Of a DNA stretch of 64,000 nt, positions 50,955 to 63,873 are shown one piece after another. The stretch covers positions 48,857,777 through 48,921,776 of the forward strand of contig OX439050.1 in NCBI GenBank assembly GCA_949317995.1, written 5' to 3'. The DNA is from Acholoe squamosa (lineage: Eukaryota; Annelida; Polychaeta; Phyllodocida; Polynoidae). The first letter of the stretch is position 1. Every line of letters starts with the position of its first letter. The notes under the pieces are model-generated. The model worked only from the letters and a program-made list of their open reading frames with translations, did no database searches and was not told where the DNA came from. The position numbers were made by a program, and so were the translations under genes.

Positions 50955-53900
50955 GTTGGTTATTTCTGTTGGTGGATATCTGAGCCTCTGGCTAGAATTT
51001 AGCCAGGGGCTCCTTTATTTTTTTTAATTTATAATTCTTTATTTTTTGTATATAAATTATTGTCTACTTGTATTTGTTTATGTAATGGCAACAACTACAC
51101 GATTAAACAATTTTCTAAATATGAAGGGCTTGAAAATGGTACATCTAAATACGCGAAGCATGTTTAACAAAAGACAGGAAATATTTGACCATTTAGATGG
51201 TGCTGATATAGTTGGAATGAGTGAAACTTGGTTACATGAAGACTATGATGATGACTTAATAAACTGGGAAGGCATGAATTGATTCAGGCTGGACTGAAAA
51301 AGAAAGAAAGGCGGAGGTTTAGCAGTTTACATTCGAGATGACATTAATCTTGATGTTAAGATACGCAATGACATTAGTTGTAGTAACAAGGATATTGAAT
51401 GTCTAGTATTAGATCTAGTCTTGAAGACACATACTTTACAATTGGTCACTCTATATAGACCTCCTTCTGGCAAGATAGATAAGTTTTTTCTACATTTGTC
51501 TCGTGTTATGGAAATTGCAGATAAAGAAGGGCTTGAACAATGGATTATGGGGGACATAAATATAAATACCTTGCGTGAAAAACTACCTAGTACTGTAAAG
51601 CTAATCGATGCTTGCCGATTTAACGGCTATCATAAACTCATTAATCAGTGCACTAGACCCTATAAGATTATTGTATCATGTTTAGATAATATATTGACTA
51701 ATTACAATGAGTCTATTACATCTGGTGTCTTGAATTTTTTAGTAAGTGATCATCTGCCTGTGTTTTCTGTAAAAACAAGAGAGAAGGTTGACTATATCAA
51801 AAAGAAAGTTTGGTTGAGAAAGTACAAAGGTTATGATGAAGAAACTCTCAAAGAGTGGCTAATAATGGCAGACTGGGATGTTTTTTATGAACTGCACGAC
51901 CCTGATGGTGCTTGGTGATTCATTGAAAACTTGATAATTGAATACTTAGATGAGTACTGTCCTTGGTCTGAAATTGAGATTGTGGACAGGAGAAATAAAT
52001 GGATGACACATGACATTTTGTCAATGATAAATGAGCATGAGGACAATGTGGAAATGTTTTCGAAAATTAAAGATGATTATTATCTCAATAAAGCCAGGCA
52101 GCTACGTTGTAGAATTAATAAGGCTATCAGGTACTCAAAGGCCAACCAGGTCAAGTCTGCACTGGAGGAGGCTAAGTCTGACCTAAAGCGATTCTGGAGA
52201 GTTTTAAATGGAGTTTTGAAACCAGAGGTGCAAATTGCCCCTCCAGAATTGATAGGTGATGATGGTTTTATCAAGTAGGAGCACGAATCTGTAAATTATT
52301 TAAATGATTATTTCTCAAATATTGGTGCTAAACTATCTTCAGTTTTCACAGATAATGGTTATCCTGAGCGTGTATTAATGACTGAACCTGTTGATCCAGC
52401 TGAAATTCCTGTGCGAGTTGAAAAGGGCTTTGTTGAGATGCTCATAAAAGAAATAAATGTTAACAAAACTTCCGGAATTGATGTGATATTTTGAAAACAG
52501 CACTGTTATTTTTGTTAGATCCTGTTACTAGGTTGTACGAACTGAGCTTAACCAGTTGCATATTTCCTGAAAAATGGAAAAGGGCAAGGGTGAATCCAAT
52601 ACCCAAGCCCGGTAATATAAAGTTAATCACCAATTGGCGGCCGATATCACTATTACCTGTACCTTCCAAAATTGTGGAAAAAATAATGTATTGCCATCTA
52701 AATGAAATTCTAAATAAGAAAAATGTTATTTCTGCAAAACAATTTGGTTATCGATCAGGACTGGGGACTGCAGATGCAGTCTTCAGACTCCTGAGTGATA
52801 TCTATGAAAATAGAGATAGAGGCCATTTGACTGGAGTTTGTTATCTTGACCTACGTAAGGCGTTCGATTGTGTTAATCACGCCTATCTTGTTGAAATTTT
52901 AGGACAACTTGGTTTACATGACACAACACTCAATTGGCTAATGAGTTACTTAACTGGGAGAAGCCAGTATACTAAAATTGGTTCCTTTGTTTCTAATGAA
53001 GCCCCAGTACAATTTGGTGTCCCGCAAGGGTCTGTATTGGGACCGCTCTTGTTCATACTATATATAAATGATGTCAGTGATGTTCTTGCTGATTGTAAAA
53101 ATTATCTTTATGCAGACGACTTGGTAATATACAGCTCAAACAACAAAATTGAAACTATAACCAATAGGTTACAAACAGCATTAAATCGATTACAATCCTG
53201 GTTTGTAACCAAGAGGCTTACTGCTAACAAGGATAAATCCAAAGTTGTGTGGTATGGTTCATGCAAAAAGTTACCAAAGTCCAGGGGCCAAAAACTATAT
53301 TTGTATAACAAAGAACTTGAAACCCTGAATAACTACTGCTACTTAGGACTAAAGTTAGACAGTTTTTAACCTGCACTAAAGGATTTAAATAGTAAAATTA
53401 ACCACCGTCTTTTTAGATTCAGTAAATTCAGAAACATGTTATCTGAAAAAGTTGCTGTAACAGTCTATAAAACCACCATAATGTCTGTTTTTGATTACGC
53501 TTGTTTTGCCTACGAGGGGGCTAATGAAGGTCTGTTAAAAAAATTGGACAGAATGCAGAAGAGAGGCCTTAAAATTTGTTTCAGAGGTTTGGATCTTAAT
53601 GAAGAAGAGCTCCATGAACGGGCTAATATTCCACTCCTGATGAGGAGACGACAAGAATTATTGCTTAGCTTCATGTACAAATTATCAAGAAATCCAGATT
53701 GGGTCGATGAGGAAATCAGAAGGCCAGGTATGAGGTCCGAATCAAAGATCAAGATAGTCATTCCGAGAGCACGTAACATGGGATTCAACAACTTGCCGCT
53801 ATATAGAGGAGTTGAGTTATGGAACAATCTCCGAGCTGATGTCCAACACAGTGAAAGTAAACTTAAATTTAAAGCGAGAATTAGGCAGATACAAGACTTG

Positions 53901-54527
53901 TCCAAGATGATGTTAATGGGTGATGAGCTGAATGAGCTGGATGAGTAATATGAAAATAGATACAGGTTAGGGAGCTGTTGAAAGACTACACCTTATCCTG
54001 ATTGAGTAGAGGGAGCTGTTGTTTGCTGACTACACCCTCTACTAGAATGTATTCATGTGGAGCTGTTGAAAGACTACACTGCATGAATTTCATCCATGAG
54101 CTCACAGTGACTATACTCTCATACTGTATATCTGCTGATCATCTGTTTAAGATATGTTTTGTACCTACTGATCTGTCCATATATATCCTATTAGTATAGT
54201 GTAATACATGCTAGTATAAAACTTGTCGATAGTAACAAACTGGTGTACCATGCCTGCTTCCCCCTCTTTTTGAAATTTTATTGTAAGATTATAGAGGTTG
54301 CTATTTGTGTACATAATATATACTGTTTGATATATAGATTTTATTTTTTCTGTTTATATTATTGTTCTCATCCTTCATTGTATAAATTCCCATCTTTATT
54401 CATTGAACTATGTGCAAACAACCACTTAATGTAATAACTGAACGAGGATTCACATTATTGTCTAATTTTACCACTTTCTGTATGAATAGTGACTTGACAA
54501 TAAAACTTTTTCAAACCTCAAAAAAAA
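50955..54527 (+). mobile_element. Non-LTR retrotransposon (LINE), jockey superfamily, CR1/L2-like
   Basis: Endonuclease domain from about 51085 (VHLNTRSMFNK, MSETWLH, LYRPPSG, MGDININ, VSDHLPVF) and reverse transcriptase 52491-53369 (NWRPISLLP, LDLRKAFDCVNH, FGVPQGSVLGPLLFILYIND, catalytic YADD at 53109-53120), then a C-terminal region to 53948. It ends with a 3' UTR, AATAAA (54499-54504) and A8 (54520-54527). Inactive: in-frame stops at 51280 (TGA), near 51295 (TGA), 51916 (TGA), 52276 (TAG) and 53367 (TAA), and a frameshift near 52490. No separate ORF1 is seen, so the copy may be 5' truncated. It sits inside the gag-like region of the DIRS-like fossil, so it is younger than that element. 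The exact 5' edge is uncertain. Confidence 0.88.
53973..54085 (+). repeat. Repeated motif in LINE 3' UTR
   Basis: GAGCTGTTGAAAGACTACA occurs near 53970 and 54060, with an imperfect copy between them. Short 3' UTR repeats of this type are known in several LINE families. Confidence 0.6.
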
Positions 54528-54896
54528 TCTCCTCATGCCCAAGTATGGGGAACACCTCCTGAAGAAGGCAGGCAACGATCCCAAATACCTGCACGGTGGT
54601 AACCTTGAGGAGGCCATCAAGGAAGTGGATGCAGCCCATAAGATGGTGGAGAAGCTGGAAAAGTCCCAGCCGAAGACCGCCCCCGGGAAGGCCAAGCCCG
54701 CACCAAAGCCGCAGCAACGAAGGCCGTACCCACCAAAACGGCCTAACAACACTCAAATGGCCATGGCCATGCCGGGGAATTACGGTACTCCCACAAACTC
54801 CAGTCTGGGAAATTCATTTCTGTTATTTCCCTCATGCTATGGTCATTATTTGCTTAGAAACAGGCATTCTTTTAATTTATCTGCCTGGCATGGCTA

Positions 54897-55635
54897 AATC
54901 CATGGGCTTAGGGCCTAAATCAACTAACTGCAGCAGGGCTAACGGTGAAACCATCTAATTGTGAAGAGTGATGTTCCTTGGGCACACAGTTAGAGAGGGG
55001 GTGAGGTCACTTATCCATCCAAGGTGGAGGTAGGGAGAGAGTTGAGAGCAATGAAGAGCATGTCTGAGGTCTGCAGTTTCTTCTGCCTAGCTGTTGTGTA
55101 ATGGTCAACCCTAAGTTAGCAATAATTTGATTACTTTAAGAATACTTGACTAGTCTATACATCACAGGCTCGATGGACTAAACCTGTGGGTGGAGACAGT
55201 GGGAGGTAGTTCTTAAAGGTCTGACACATGGTGGTCAGCCATTTATTGATGTTGTTTGGGGGTTTGTCTATGTTGTAAGGAACCATTTTTACTGCATTTA
55301 CACTGAATAGTATCTAGCCTTAGTAATATGTATCTTTTATGTTTTCATACATCTTCTATGAATTAAGTGTAATTTATTCATGCACTCTTGTATTTTTTCT
55401 CCCACTAAATAAGAAGATAATTATAGTATGAGATCACTTCACATATGCCTGCAAGTCAGAATTGCACTAGATTACTTCTTGGTGTAGGGCCTATCACAGT
55501 GCTGCCACACTCATAGGGCATGAGTAGGCTTACTTGAAATTAACAACTACCATAAACACCACTGATCAGTCTATGCAAATGAGCCATGTGCTTTCAGGAC
55601 TGCACAATGTTGACATAGAGATGAAGGGAGACTAG
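54897..55635. other. Spacer without recognised feature
   Basis: No gene or repeat recognised downstream of the retroelement. Confidence 0.4.
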
Positions 55636-55730
55636 CAGGGGTGTTCAGTAGCTCAGCCAGGGGCACACTAATTCACATACATTCACTACTACAGGTGGGC
55701 CCCTGGATGTCTGCCTATTGAACACCCCTG
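55636..55730. mobile_element. 95-bp MITE, CAGGGGTGTTCA termini
   Basis: Starts CAGGGGTGTTCAGTAG and ends CTATTGAACACCCCTG, a 16-bp inverted repeat with one mismatch. An inner inverted pair (GCCAGGGGC and GCCCCTGG-like) follows. CAGGG ends are common in hAT elements, but no 8-bp target duplication is visible. Confidence 0.8.
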
Positions 55731-55977
55731 GGTGCAGAGATGACCGTGCCACAAGAGTGTCACCCCTTCTATATAATTAGAACACCTATACCCTCCTTCT
55801 CCAATGACAGACTTCCATATATCCTGTGCTATACGACATGTTTACATATAAGTGTATAATTAAGATGTCCAAAAATAAGTGGACAAGTGGTGTGTCGTGT
55901 CTTATATCGAAAGTGAAAGAAAGTACTTACATCACCTGTTATCTTCATGTTCATACATCATGTTTACATAAAACTAA

Positions 55978-56002
55978 AGAGAGAGAGAGAAAGCGAAAGA
56001 GC
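55978..56002. repeat. (GA)n-rich microsatellite
   Basis: A GAGAGAGAGAGAAAG tract in otherwise featureless spacer. Confidence 0.7.
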
Positions 56003-56453
56003 ATACAGTGTATAAGCAAAGAGTTTGGATCACGGTCTAGAAACACCCCCCTAACATCCAGATGTAATGATGGAAACGTGACATTCTTTTTGATGTTTAG
56101 CCCTTTGGTGCCCAGAAATATTTTGAGAAAACTGATTTTTTTCAACATTATTTAAAGGGTGCAGATGTATATATGTGTCTGATTTTGATAAGATGACAGA
56201 GGTTTATCATTTTTATCAACAAAGGATATTTGTAGCATGTAAACTTGCTAGCCCAACATTCAAAATGAGAATATTCTCATGGAAGTAGGAGATAAACAAT
56301 GCTACAACCAAAACCAATTTATGTGTGGTTTTGTGGATTTTCTTCAATCAATATGTTTTCCTACATGTCAAGAGTGTGCACCTTTGTGTTGTATTCAAAC
56401 CATTAAATTACATATAGAGATTTATCATTAAATACCACTTTATAGTACCATAA

Positions 56454-56625
56454 CCCAGCAAATCTTCTTAAAGTTGAGTCAAAGTGTGTGAGCCTTGACT
56501 CAGTGCGCTCCTGGAAATTTTATTTGCGTCAAGCATTGCCTGGGCTGATTCAGCTTCACATAGATTGATGCATGCGTTATGACACAGTATTACACACAAT
56601 GACACACTGACCAATTTTTGCTGGG
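56454..56625. mobile_element. Inverted-repeat element, CCCAGCAAAT termini
   Basis: 172 bp from CCCAGCAAATCT to ATTTTTGCTGGG. The interior is rich in GTTGAGTC, TTGACTCAG and GACACA words. The same terminal word occurs once more at 62058-62069, beside the minisatellite that uses similar words, suggesting one family. Confidence 0.6.
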
Positions 56626-56823
56626 GGGGCTAGGAATGGGAGGGGGGTGTGGATTTTTATTTTTTGGCTTTATTGTGAACATCAATTCATCTGATTGTCC
56701 AGTTCCCATGTGAGGATATCTTTCCTTACAATACCAATATGTTTTACCCACTCTCCTTGGAAATGGATGGTGGTGCTGTTGATAGATGATTCCTTGTAGT
56801 ATTCCTGGGAATACCTGTTCATA

Positions 56824-56963
56824 CAGGGGCATAGGAAGCAATGTTTTATTGGGGGGGCCCAGGGGTCTCGGTTGGGGAGGCCAGCTATATTATTATATAG
56901 GCTTATATAGGGAACCTCCTCATTATTGGGGGGGGCAGGCCCACCCCTTTTCCTATGCCTCTG
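56824..56963. mobile_element. 140-bp MITE with TCATA target duplication
   Basis: Ends CAGGGGCATAGGAA and TTCCTATGCCTCTG, flanked on both sides by TCATA (56819-56823, 56964-56968). The interior has G- and C-homopolymer blocks. The ends look hAT-like but the duplication is 5 bp, so the superfamily is left open. Confidence 0.8.
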
Positions 56964-56968
56964 TCATA

Positions 56969-58980
56969 TCAAAACAAATAACTATAAACACAAAACAGAA
57001 ACAGTCTAAATCTAGACCACCCCACTCCCACCCATGTTGACAATGAATAATCATTCACTTAGTCCCCAGATATCAGAACTTATAACTTAGCACTGATAAC
57101 ATTCTGAATCCCCTAAATTTCCATAGGCTTTACTCATAGTTCAAATATACTACTTTCTTGGGGTATTGCCACTTAAGCTTGGAATTAGCAGTAGGGCATG
57201 GTCAGACATAATCAGTAATAACAATATATTACTGTAGAAATACCTATCAACTGGGATTTGAAGTTCAAATTAATCTAGAACTTTGTGACCACCTACCAAA
57301 ACATCTGTCCTCCTTGGCTGTCTCTGCTTGTCTGTTTTTAACTCAGGAGGAGAACAAAGAAAAGGGAGGGAAATTTAAAATGGACCAATCAGAACACAGA
57401 ATACTATGTAGTGTGTCACCTTACATGAAGTTGTGTCATGATGACTGAGAGTTTACAGAAGTTGACACAGGTTGACGTATACTCACAGAGTCTGTTATAC
57501 CTATATTGGATACAAGATCTACCCCTTTTATCACTCAATACAGACCATTTTTACCATCATATTAATAAGTCCTATCTATTTCCCCTCATCATATGTGACA
57601 TGTACTGGGAGAAGGGGTCTTAAAACCCCTGCCCCTTTTTGCAGATCATGTCACATATGTGACCTAGCTGATCACTAGACATTAAACTTTTTATATTCTG
57701 CTAAACCAGGCCCAACAGATGCATAGATTACATATAAGGGGGGATTCAACTTATGATGTATTTGGCCCTTTTTGGCTTCTGGGAGCTACAGCAAAATATT
57801 CAAAGCCCCATTCTTCTTTATTCTAAACATATTTGATAGAAAACATATAGGGGCTTAAAAAAAGGGCAAATTTGCGTATGTCGGCCTATTATTTTGAGAG
57901 ATATAGGCCTTCGAAGGTGAAAATTCACCAAAAAATGCCATTTTTTCACCTTTTCCTCTATGTTCAAGGTCATGTATTATATGATAAATCATTTCTAGGA
58001 CATCCTGATTTATTTTTTCCATGAGGGGACACTGTTTTGTCATCAATAACCAATAATTATAATGAACGGGTATAACAGGGTACACTTATGTGGGTATTTA
58101 TTATATGCTGTATTATGTATGTATTTATTGTATGCTATACGAGAGAGTGCTATAGGAGTCCTGTGTAGGGTTTATGGTAGCTAGAGTTTATGGTAGCTGT
58201 GGAATGCTGCAGACGGAGATGGAGTCGACGAGATCTGGTCAGGTAGATTCTGTAAGGAGAAAGAATACGTGTGAGCCAAAGTACATGGCGTCTGGGAGGT
58301 GTAGTGGATTGGTGAGAGATAGGTGAGGAGTTAGTATTGTGGGAGCAGTTGAAGAAGCAACACATACTCCTGGAGTAGACGAGAATGAAGCTGTTTAGTA
58401 TCTAGTATTACACTTAGCCAATGTAAGAACGGATTAAGCAGGATCTCTATGGCACCTATACCTCTCTAGAAGCACTGGATTGTTAGAACATGAACTGCTT
58501 GTGTGAATAGACTGATGTCGTTGAAGCTGTACAAACCTGAGTGGAATTACCAAACAACTGTAACTGTGAATAACGAGTGAACAATAAATGGTGACTTGTA
58601 TCAGCGTCTTGGTGTTGGTTAAAAGAATGGGCTAGGCCAACATCATACCACTAGAGTTAGTCTTCCCAATACGTGAGATCAGTGGAGCGAGCTGATAATA
58701 ACTACACAAGTGAGACCACATTAATATACATATAAACACAACCCACACAGCCCAACACTCCTAGCTAATATTTCAATATCGTTCGGAGTTGATTGATCTC
58801 GTAAATTTTCCGCGGGAAGGCCTACTATGAAAAATGACAGGTTTTCTAACCACCAGGCATATAACAAAAGTAGATTAGCTAGCCTGCTAAAATACTAGCT
58901 TTATTCTTATAAATAGCCACCATGAAAGGGGTCCTTATAGGGGTCTATTGGGCAGAAAAAAAATTGGCACTACCTTGGAA
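56969..58980. other. Spacer without recognised gene
   Basis: No coding signal. The part 58090-58750 has a less AT-rich composition with an AATAAA near 58582, but I could not prove an element there. Confidence 0.35.
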
Positions 58981-59025
58981 CCCAACATCACCACAGCCAT
59001 CAACGTAATTTTCAATTTCGAGAGT

Positions 59026-61046
59026 GTGACCAACGCTGAACGGTCATTTTCCTCAATTAATCAACAAATACTGGTCATTTCTATAATTTTTCTACCCAAG
59101 CTATGTCAAAATATGTAGTTTCTCACCACAGAAGCAAAAAAACGAAGAAAGGTTTCACAGGCTGGCCATAAGGGGAGGTTCTTCGTATGTTTCAGCGTTG
59201 GTCACACTTTCGTGCTGAAATCAGCATGGGAAAGAAAAACGACTTCCTGTTAACCGGCGGAAATGACCTAGATCCAGGTGTCTTTGTAAACAACTCAGAG
59301 GAACCCAAGCTGTGAAACCAGAGCAGTTTTTTGCAATTTTTCCTCAACTTTCGGGTCAAAAATCAACACAAAGGTAAGGAAATTTGATGAAATTTTCATG
59401 AAATGTTGTTGTGGAAGTGTGCAGGGATATGTAGATTGCTTTTTGTGTACTGCAATGATGTAATTTGGATGCTAGGGGGTAAAAACGATCTGGGAATGAA
59501 GTTTCCTAACCGCTACGGCCATTGGCTTGCTCGGGATGAGCGACTAGGCTTGGTCCGGTCCCTCTCCCCGGTAGTTTCAGCGTTGGTCACACTTTGCTCG
59601 CATGGCCGAGAATGGTCGAAATAGGTGGAATTTGGTGGGATTTTGCTGTAATTAAATACTGTATCTGTAGATTAGGGTCTGTACTACATCTTTGAATGGT
59701 TTAGCACCCTTTTCCTCCATTTTGAGACAACCCCCGGGCACTTACGAAGCCAGGGTGGCGAAAATCAGCTGAAAAATACATGTTCTTAGGCCCAACACTT
59801 GCTTATTTTACAAATTTTCATGGTTTTTGCATGTTAAAAATCCTGAACAGGCCTCCCTCCATTGTTTTATTTTATTTTGCTCATGTTTGAATGGTCAGCT
59901 TTCCCTCAGTGCAAGCCTATAGGTATTTAACCCGAAAATGTGACCAACGCTGAAGCCGAGTCAAGTTCGGCCCCACGTTCGCCCATACATATACACCGGA
60001 GTAAATTCTAGTCATCATTACTTAGATAGGACTAGTATCTAACCTCGTGGCCACATATATTCACTATTTGACATTTCCCCTCTTCTTTATGGCACATTTT
60101 TGAAAGTGTGACCAACGCTGAATCGATAAATTTTGGGCTATAAGGTATGTACGGTACACTTCCACTGCACATATGTCATTTATATTTAGCCATAAGATGG
60201 CCCTAAGGTTCCTCTAACTTATAGAAGTACCAACAAGTACATCCTGAATACTTCCTAAAAAAAAAAAATTCTGGTGGTTATATTTTTGGTTTTCACAAGG
60301 TGTTTGGTAAGTATTTTTCCGTGTCATGTCTGTATGCGCTCATTTTTTTCTTATACCTATAGGACATCACTAACATCATATAAATGCCCCATAATGTGTG
60401 TTTCCTGCAATTTGTCACTCATTATTTACATTTTTCACCTGGTACCAAAATTCTCAAAATCTATTAAAAATACCAATTTTATATTTGTAGACTAACCTCG
60501 GACATTGTATAACATTATATAGACATCGTATATATTTGGAATTATTTTCTGAGGGTTTTTATGTGTTTCTGGCTATATTTTAATCACTATTGGAATGTAA
60601 CAGGGATGTAATCTAATAAGTTATATTGAGTGTATGGTGGAGTAATCAATATGGTGTCACCACTTCAGCGTTGGTCACGTTTTCGGGAGTTTGCGAGGGT
60701 TCGGTGAAGGCCAAGATAAGTTCCTTGAGTTACTCATAGATGGCCAAGGGTCCTTTTCCTGTATAATAGACCTTCTTAAGATAAAGCAGAGTAATTTTCA
60801 AGAGAATATGATGAGTTTTGGTGAACTGAGGGTAAAGTTAAAATTGTGGATCGATTTTCACCAAATTTTACACCTCGCGCTATATTACACAAGACCCATA
60901 AATCCAAAAGTTTAGATCCCCGGTTTTTGATTTTTGGTCAACTTAAACTACTATATTGTAGTATTATTGAAACAGCATTTGGTGACAATCCAAGCATTAC
61001 TCAGTGTGGTATTGATGTTATATCTAAAAACGTGACCAACGCTGAA
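59026..61046. repeat. Seven-copy 15-bp motif cluster, both strands
   Basis: TTCAGCGTTGGTCAC occurs exactly at 59191-59205, 59576-59590 and 60664-60678 on the plus strand, and at 59026-59040, 59940-59954, 60108-60122 and 61032-61046 on the minus strand. Bases after it are partly conserved (RYTTTCG). The sequence between copies is unrelated as far as I can see. No gene is recognisable in the interval. Function unknown: either protein-binding sites or internal motifs of an uncharacterised non-autonomous element. Confidence 0.92.
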
Positions 61047-61476
61047 CGATATTCTAAGGGTTTTACGCCATGGGCTATAAAAACTGAACCCCTGGAAGTT
61101 AAATCCTTGAACGGACCTTTCTGATATGCCAAGATATAGGGCTTTCAATAAAATAAAGTGTTATTAAGTAATACTGAGTTTGTAAATCTATCAGTCCTGA
61201 GCCAGATATGCATAGAAAGTTGAATCCCCCCATAAAATGCAGATAAGTCCAACTTAGTTGTAAGTCCCATAGACAAAACAAATAATCCTTTTTGTCTTAT
61301 ATATGCACCCAATTCCATATTCTTTGGTATCATTACATTCCTGATTTATGTATATTTCATATCATGTAAGAAAGAAAACTGCTATATGTAACATAATCTA
61401 TCGTATTAACATTCAATCAATTGGCCCATTCTGTAAAGTACAAGCAGTTAGAATTTATACAGATTCCATAGTCTCT
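61047..61476. other. Spacer without recognised feature
   Basis: No gene or repeat recognised. Confidence 0.4.
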
Positions 61477-62000
61477 CATTGTGAATATGAGTCATGCCGA
61501 GTGAGAGCTAGCAATTATTGACCCATGCTGACAATTGTTCACCAAGTTGTCCCTCACATCTTTATGGAAGTGAGTGAATGTTCGTAAAGCTGTGTGCAAC
61601 TGGGCTACTATTGACACACATTGGCATATGCTACCCAATCTTCCCTAACATCTTCATTGAAGTGAGTGATTGTTCGTCAAGCTGAGTGAGAGTTGACAAC
61701 TGTAGACACATGCTGACACACGCTCACCCAGTCTTCCCTACCATCTTTATCACAGTGAGGGATTGTTTGTTAAACTGAGTGAAAGTTGACAAGTATCGAC
61801 ACCAGCTGACACATGCTCATGCAGTCTCCCCTACCATCTGTATCAAAGTGAGTGCTTGTTTGTCAAGCTGAGTGACACTTGTCCAGTATTGACACATGCT
61901 AACGAACATTCACCCAACCTTTCCTACAACCTTTATTGAAGAGAGTGATGGTTTGTCAAGCTGAGTGAGAGTTGACTCAGTATGACACAAGATGACACAG
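61477..62000. repeat. 93-bp minisatellite, about 5.5 degenerate units
   Basis: Units start near 61477, 61570, 61662, 61755, 61848 and 61941 (period 92-93). Shared words are GTGAGTGATTGTTCGTCAAG, GCTGAGTGAGAGTTGAC, GACACATGCT and CTTCCCTACCATCTT. Units differ by roughly 15-25%. A CCCAGCAAATCT-type terminus (complement at 62058-62069) follows at the right, so the array may be internal to an element. Confidence 0.88.
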
Positions 62001-62069
62001 TTCATTATCACGCAAAAGTTATCACACATCATGACTCATAATGACTCATCTTCACTCAGATTTGCTGGG

Positions 62070-63873
62070 AATGTATTTGGTACCATTAGAAAGCATGTCT
62101 CGTGCTGAGTCCAGGCTTTGATAATCAGGGAGCATTGGTCTCATGAAATCAGTTGTAGTAAGATGAATGTTGATCTTGGCAGTTTCCAGAATATTCAACA
62201 ACTACTAATACCTTTGGGTGGCATTAGCGACTGTTTTTAAAAATATTTAGACTACCCTTATCTCAATCTAGATATAAAAATAGATTGGCAGATCCTCTTT
62301 ATGGTAGTTATGACACAGGTGCCTCATAAAATGGCATTACAATGGCTAAGGTTAGGGGTGCCAGTAATACATTCATCTATATGCCAGTAATGACCAACTA
62401 ATTAAATATATTGCAGTCAGTTTTCTCTTATACCCCATGGGAAATGTGTAAAAGACCTTCCTTTGTCAACATATAAAAGAAATTTGAAAAAATATTCATT
62501 GTAAAGCCACCCAGGACGAAATGCCCTTAAGGTGCCACGGCTACTCTAGCGTCATAATAAAACTGGTTATAAAGCATATATTTTTATATATATTGACTTA
62601 TGAAGCTTTCCCTCTTCTTCAACTTAAATTTTCAATAGACCTTTCCTCAACATTTCAGACATTCCACAATTGTTCAACAATTTTAAAATTGGTCCATCAA
62701 ACTTAATTGAAAATCTTGGTATTTTGGATAATTCTGGCATGATAGTGTCTTCTCTCAGCTAACAAAAGTAACATGGTGTTTAGAATCTGTAGAAGTTAAT
62801 ACAGATATTTCAGGTAAAGGTGAAACTGTCAAGTCTCATAAATTCTAAGTAAAATATCATTCGGTACATAGAATATTTTTTTCAATAATTGCTTTTAAGT
62901 GTAAACACACCTTTTCCTTTTATTCTGATCATCCACTACATATGCAAACCCTTGCCTCTCTAGTAGTTCTCAGAGGCTGAGAAATTAAATGTGAATCTTG
63001 GTCATTTTGGGATCACTAGCGTATAGTGTGGATGCTTTCTGAAAGTATCATTTTTTTCAGGGTCCTGAAGAACTGGTTCCATTAATACTGGTTGGGAAAT
63101 TCTTTGCTAATTCAACAAATTTTTTACAGCAGATATATAGAAAAGTATCCTTTGCCCACCTATATCAGTTAAACCTGCCCATTGCACTATGACTAGCATA
63201 ACACCAAACACATAAGGTGAACTTCCTGGCTATTCTTATGGGGCTAGACACTTACTTGTTCAGCCATGTAAATTTCAAGGGAAAATGGGTGAAAACAGGT
63301 GAAAATTACACTTTTTGAATGACAACTTTGAACAGCTCTGTAGACCTTAATAATTGGAGTATCAACAAAAGAAAAAAAGTGCCCACTGAAATCCCTCCAA
63401 AATTAATCTGAACTCATCAGAAGTAACATATATAACAAATTTCTATCCTGTAATGATGTTCATAGCAAAAGAAGCTAAAAAATAACATTTTTGTTCCATT
63501 TACATTTCATAGACAAGAAAATGTTACAGGGTGGAAGGAAATTGATAAAGGCACTAGTTATGCTTCCAACCATGACATAATGTATGGGCAGGTCTGTTGT
63601 GTTTTACACTTATTTTTCATGAAAAATTGATTTTGTGGAATCGCCCCTTACGACCCTTAAAGAAAATCATGCAATATGAAATTAGCCCAGCAATGCCAGC
63701 TTGGTAACATTTAGATACATAATCAGGGTGGTCTCCCTGTTAAGAATCACCAAGTACACACTATGTGTCCTTGCTGTACCTACAAATATCTGAAATACAC
63801 CCCTTGTCAACAGCAAACCATCACAAATTGTTCACATTCTTGCCAGGCACCACAGGATGTTGACATAAGAAAA
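62070..63873. other. Spacer without recognised feature
   Basis: AT-rich, short frames only, nothing recognisable. Confidence 0.4.

Larger units (their letters stand above)
49200..54896 (+). mobile_element. DIRS-like retroelement fragment (fossil), gag region only
   Basis: Eroded fragment of a tyrosine-recombinase (DIRS-type) retroelement, an LTR-retroelement relative. Parts seen: an upstream leader (from about 49200) with tRNA-like repeats, then a gag-like region from 50178 to about 54890 split by a LINE (about 50955-54527). The gag-like parts are acidic and Gln/Met-rich at the start, helical in the middle, and end in a basic Pro/Gln-rich tail. Reverse transcriptase, RNase H, methyltransferase-like and recombinase parts are absent. 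The element is broken: the LINE insertion, loss of the 3' portion and at least one further break. Moderate age. The family call rests on the general character of the gag-like protein and is tentative. Confidence 0.5.

Noticed and set aside
58089-58749. Solo LTR (TGTGGG start, ACCCACA end, AATAAA inside)
   Set aside because: No target-site duplication and no second copy in the window; the ends could be chance.
60691-61124. Overlapping 74- and 92-residue frames near the 15-mer cluster
   Set aside because: Low-complexity, no recognisable domain, and they run through a motif copy in a noncoding context.
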